In this document: piece by piece, positions 62,801-64,000 of the stretch
Layout of the letters: every line of letters begins with the position of its first letter
Position numbering within the stretch: the first letter of the stretch is position 1
DNA from: an uncultured Siphonobacter sp.
GTDB taxonomy: Bacteria > Bacteroidota > Bacteroidia > Cytophagales > Spirosomataceae
Direction: 5' to 3'
NCBI GenBank assembly: GCA_913775095.1
Contig: CAJYIW010000015.1
Coordinates: 62,001-126,000, forward strand
Length of the DNA stretch: 64,000 nucleotides
Position numbers and translations under genes: made by a program
Notes under the pieces: generated by a model
Databases searched by the model: none
What the model saw: only the letters and a program-made list of their open reading frames with translations
What the model was told of the DNA's origin: nothing

Positions 62801-64000
62801 TAATCCAGCGTGAAACCCAGGTTTTCGGCCAAGGGCTGAAAAGTGGTCCTGATCTCTTTGAGTTTTTCCGGGTATTTCTGCTGAAAATAATGAATTTTCA
62901 ATCCCTGAATCATTCCGGAACCCTCCTTCAATTGCTCGGCCAGGGTGGAAGGAGTAACCTTCATTTTATTGAAAATCGTAATGGCAATCTCCAGGTGCAC
63001 AGGGATGCGTTCCTGCTCACTCAAAGCCTGAATGAATTCAATGAAATGCCGGGCTTCCTGAAGGTCCCGAAGAGCCGCCACCATTACTTCATTCAGATGA
63101 TTGGCGTACAGATCACGTAAGGTATTACGGGCCGTTTCCAGCGAATCTTCTGCCTTGGGTTTGGGAACCGTGTGTACCACGGGCGGGGCCCCTGTCTTAA
63201 CTTTTCTGCGGGAAGCCGTTTCCTTATTACCCACTACTTTCGCCAGATAGGCCACCGGATTTTTTATATCATTCCGCTGTTCCAGATACGAGAGTCCCAT
63301 TTCCAGATTACGCTGCACCTGATCCGTACCGTATTTATCAATCCAGCCCTGGTAGGTTGCCTTGGAGACAAAATACATTTTGAGACGGGTGAATAAGGGA
63401 TCCTCCGGAGCTGATTCATCGTCGGCCGACAGAAAATCCTCCGGATCGTCCACGCCCGTTAATTCCAGACTTGGTTTGCCTTCCAAAACAAAACAAACCG
63501 TGTGCGTAACCCGCTGTCGTTTGACTTCGGTAATATCCAGAATCTGAATGTCCGTTTCCCGGTTAATCTCCTCCATGCAACGCAGGAGAATCCGGTGCTT
63601 GAAATCCGAATACTTTTTATAGGAATCCTTGGGCACCGAAAGCATGAATCGCAACTCATCAACATTGTACTTCGGGTAGGCCGTTTGCTGACGCAGCCGA
63701 TGCTTAAGAATCATGTACAGCTTGATCGAGTAGGGGGAAGCCAGCTGAGTCAGATACTTCGTGGATATGCTTAAATACTCGCTCTTGAGCTGAAGCAAAT
63801 AAGGCTTTAAATCGGGGTGGAACCTGACCAGAATATGAGTTTTATCGTCTTCCAGTAAAGGTTCGGCTTTTTTATCCAGCACCGGAATGGTAATTCGGTA
63901 GGGCTTCCCGTCAATTTCACCAATGCGGGAGAACGTTCGGTGCGACAGATTGAATACCGCCTCCCGTAGGAGTTCATACTGGCCTCCCGAATCATTTAAA
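62800..64000 (-). CDS. Rep_3-type plasmid replication initiator (5' end outside the window)
   Basis: A GTG-initiated frame would begin at 63882, but the same frame stays open to the window edge and is clearly coding (ELLREAVFNLSHRTFSRIGEIDGKPYRITIP), so the start lies beyond 64000. At least 399 residues are present. The winged-helix Rep_3 (initiator replication) signature is visible as LASPYSIKLYMILKHRLRQ ... YNVDELRFMLSVPKDSYKKYSDFKHRILLRCMEEINRETD. The C-terminal 200 residues include a helical segment with GWIDKYGTDQVQRNLEMGLSYLE. It initiates replication by binding iterons. Convergent with parA across a shared terminator. Confidence 0.88.
   Translation of the reverse strand, partial: LNDSGGQYELLREAVFNLSHRTFSRIGEIDGKPYRITIPVLDKKAEPLLEDDKTHILVRFHPDLKPYLLQLKSEYLSISTKYLTQLASPYSIKLYMILKHRLRQQTAYPKYNVDELRFMLSVPKDSYKKYSDFKHRILLRCMEEINRETDIQILDITEVKRQRVTHTVCFVLEGKPSLELTGVDDPEDFLSADDESAPEDPLFTRLKMYFVSKATYQGWIDKYGTDQVQRNLEMGLSYLEQRNDIKNPVAYLAKVVGNKETASRRKVKTGAPPVVHTVPKPKAEDSLETARNTLRDLYANHLNEVMVAALRDLQEARHFIEFIQALSEQERIPVHLEIAITIFNKMKVTPSTLAEQLKEGSGMIQGLKIHYFQQKYPEKLKEIRTTFQPLAENLGFTLD

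Overview
The window looks like part of a plasmid or chromid of a Bacteroidota bacterium, most likely a Cytophagales relative of Spirosoma or Siphonobacter (inferred from gene content; there is no rRNA). The supporting families are SusC/SusD pairs, ECF sigma/FecR cassettes, TonB-dependent receptors with an OMP_b-brl_3-type barrel, LytS/LytTR two-component pairs, DUF5686 and DUF2024. The right end carries a replicon core: parA, an overlapping small ribbon-helix-helix partner, a Rep_3-type initiator running off the window, and about 1.5 kb of non-coding DNA full of AGACGTCT palindromes.

Layout. 1-2.4 kb: end of an NmrA-like protein, then a minus-strand operon (DUF2024, secreted protein, Rof-like protein, MarR regulator with a Cys cluster). 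2.7-7.8 kb: cupin, DapA-like aldolase and small membrane protein, a MocR/PdxR regulator facing them, YggS, and a two-cysteine OxyR. 8.9-20.8 kb: a carbohydrate locus with a FucP-like transporter, Zn-dehydrogenase, GH43 enzyme, GH97-like remnant, and sigma/FecR/SusC/SusD. 21-28 kb: orphan lipoprotein, small unknowns, DUF5686 outer-membrane protein, DoxX, TonB receptor. 28-45 kb: two copies of a module in which a LytS-type kinase plus LytTR regulator is divergent from an OMP_b-brl_3 receptor. Between them lies a decayed tract (33.8-39.3 kb) with a lipoprotein, an ECF sigma factor and a receptor broken only by in-frame stops. 45.8-48 kb: an AT-rich lipoprotein/beta-barrel pair of unknown function.

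48-59.4 kb is an accessory island. It holds an AraC-type remnant, McrBC next to a truncated S41 peptidase, a frameshifted PD-(D/E)XK-like gene and two pieces of a serine recombinase. Between the recombinase pieces sit a glycosyltransferase, a small membrane protein, a surface lipoprotein with a Gly-rich linker and a membrane-active-looking C terminus, and a Crp/Fnr regulator. The lipoprotein/membrane-protein pair is my best candidate for an undescribed toxin-immunity-like system.

A roughly 125-bp intergenic repeat occurs three times (31.5, 39.6 and 53.7 kb), and several intergenic gaps carry unusually long perfect hairpins, the longest 31 bp within the replicon repeat region. Family assignments are from motif recognition only; no database search was run.
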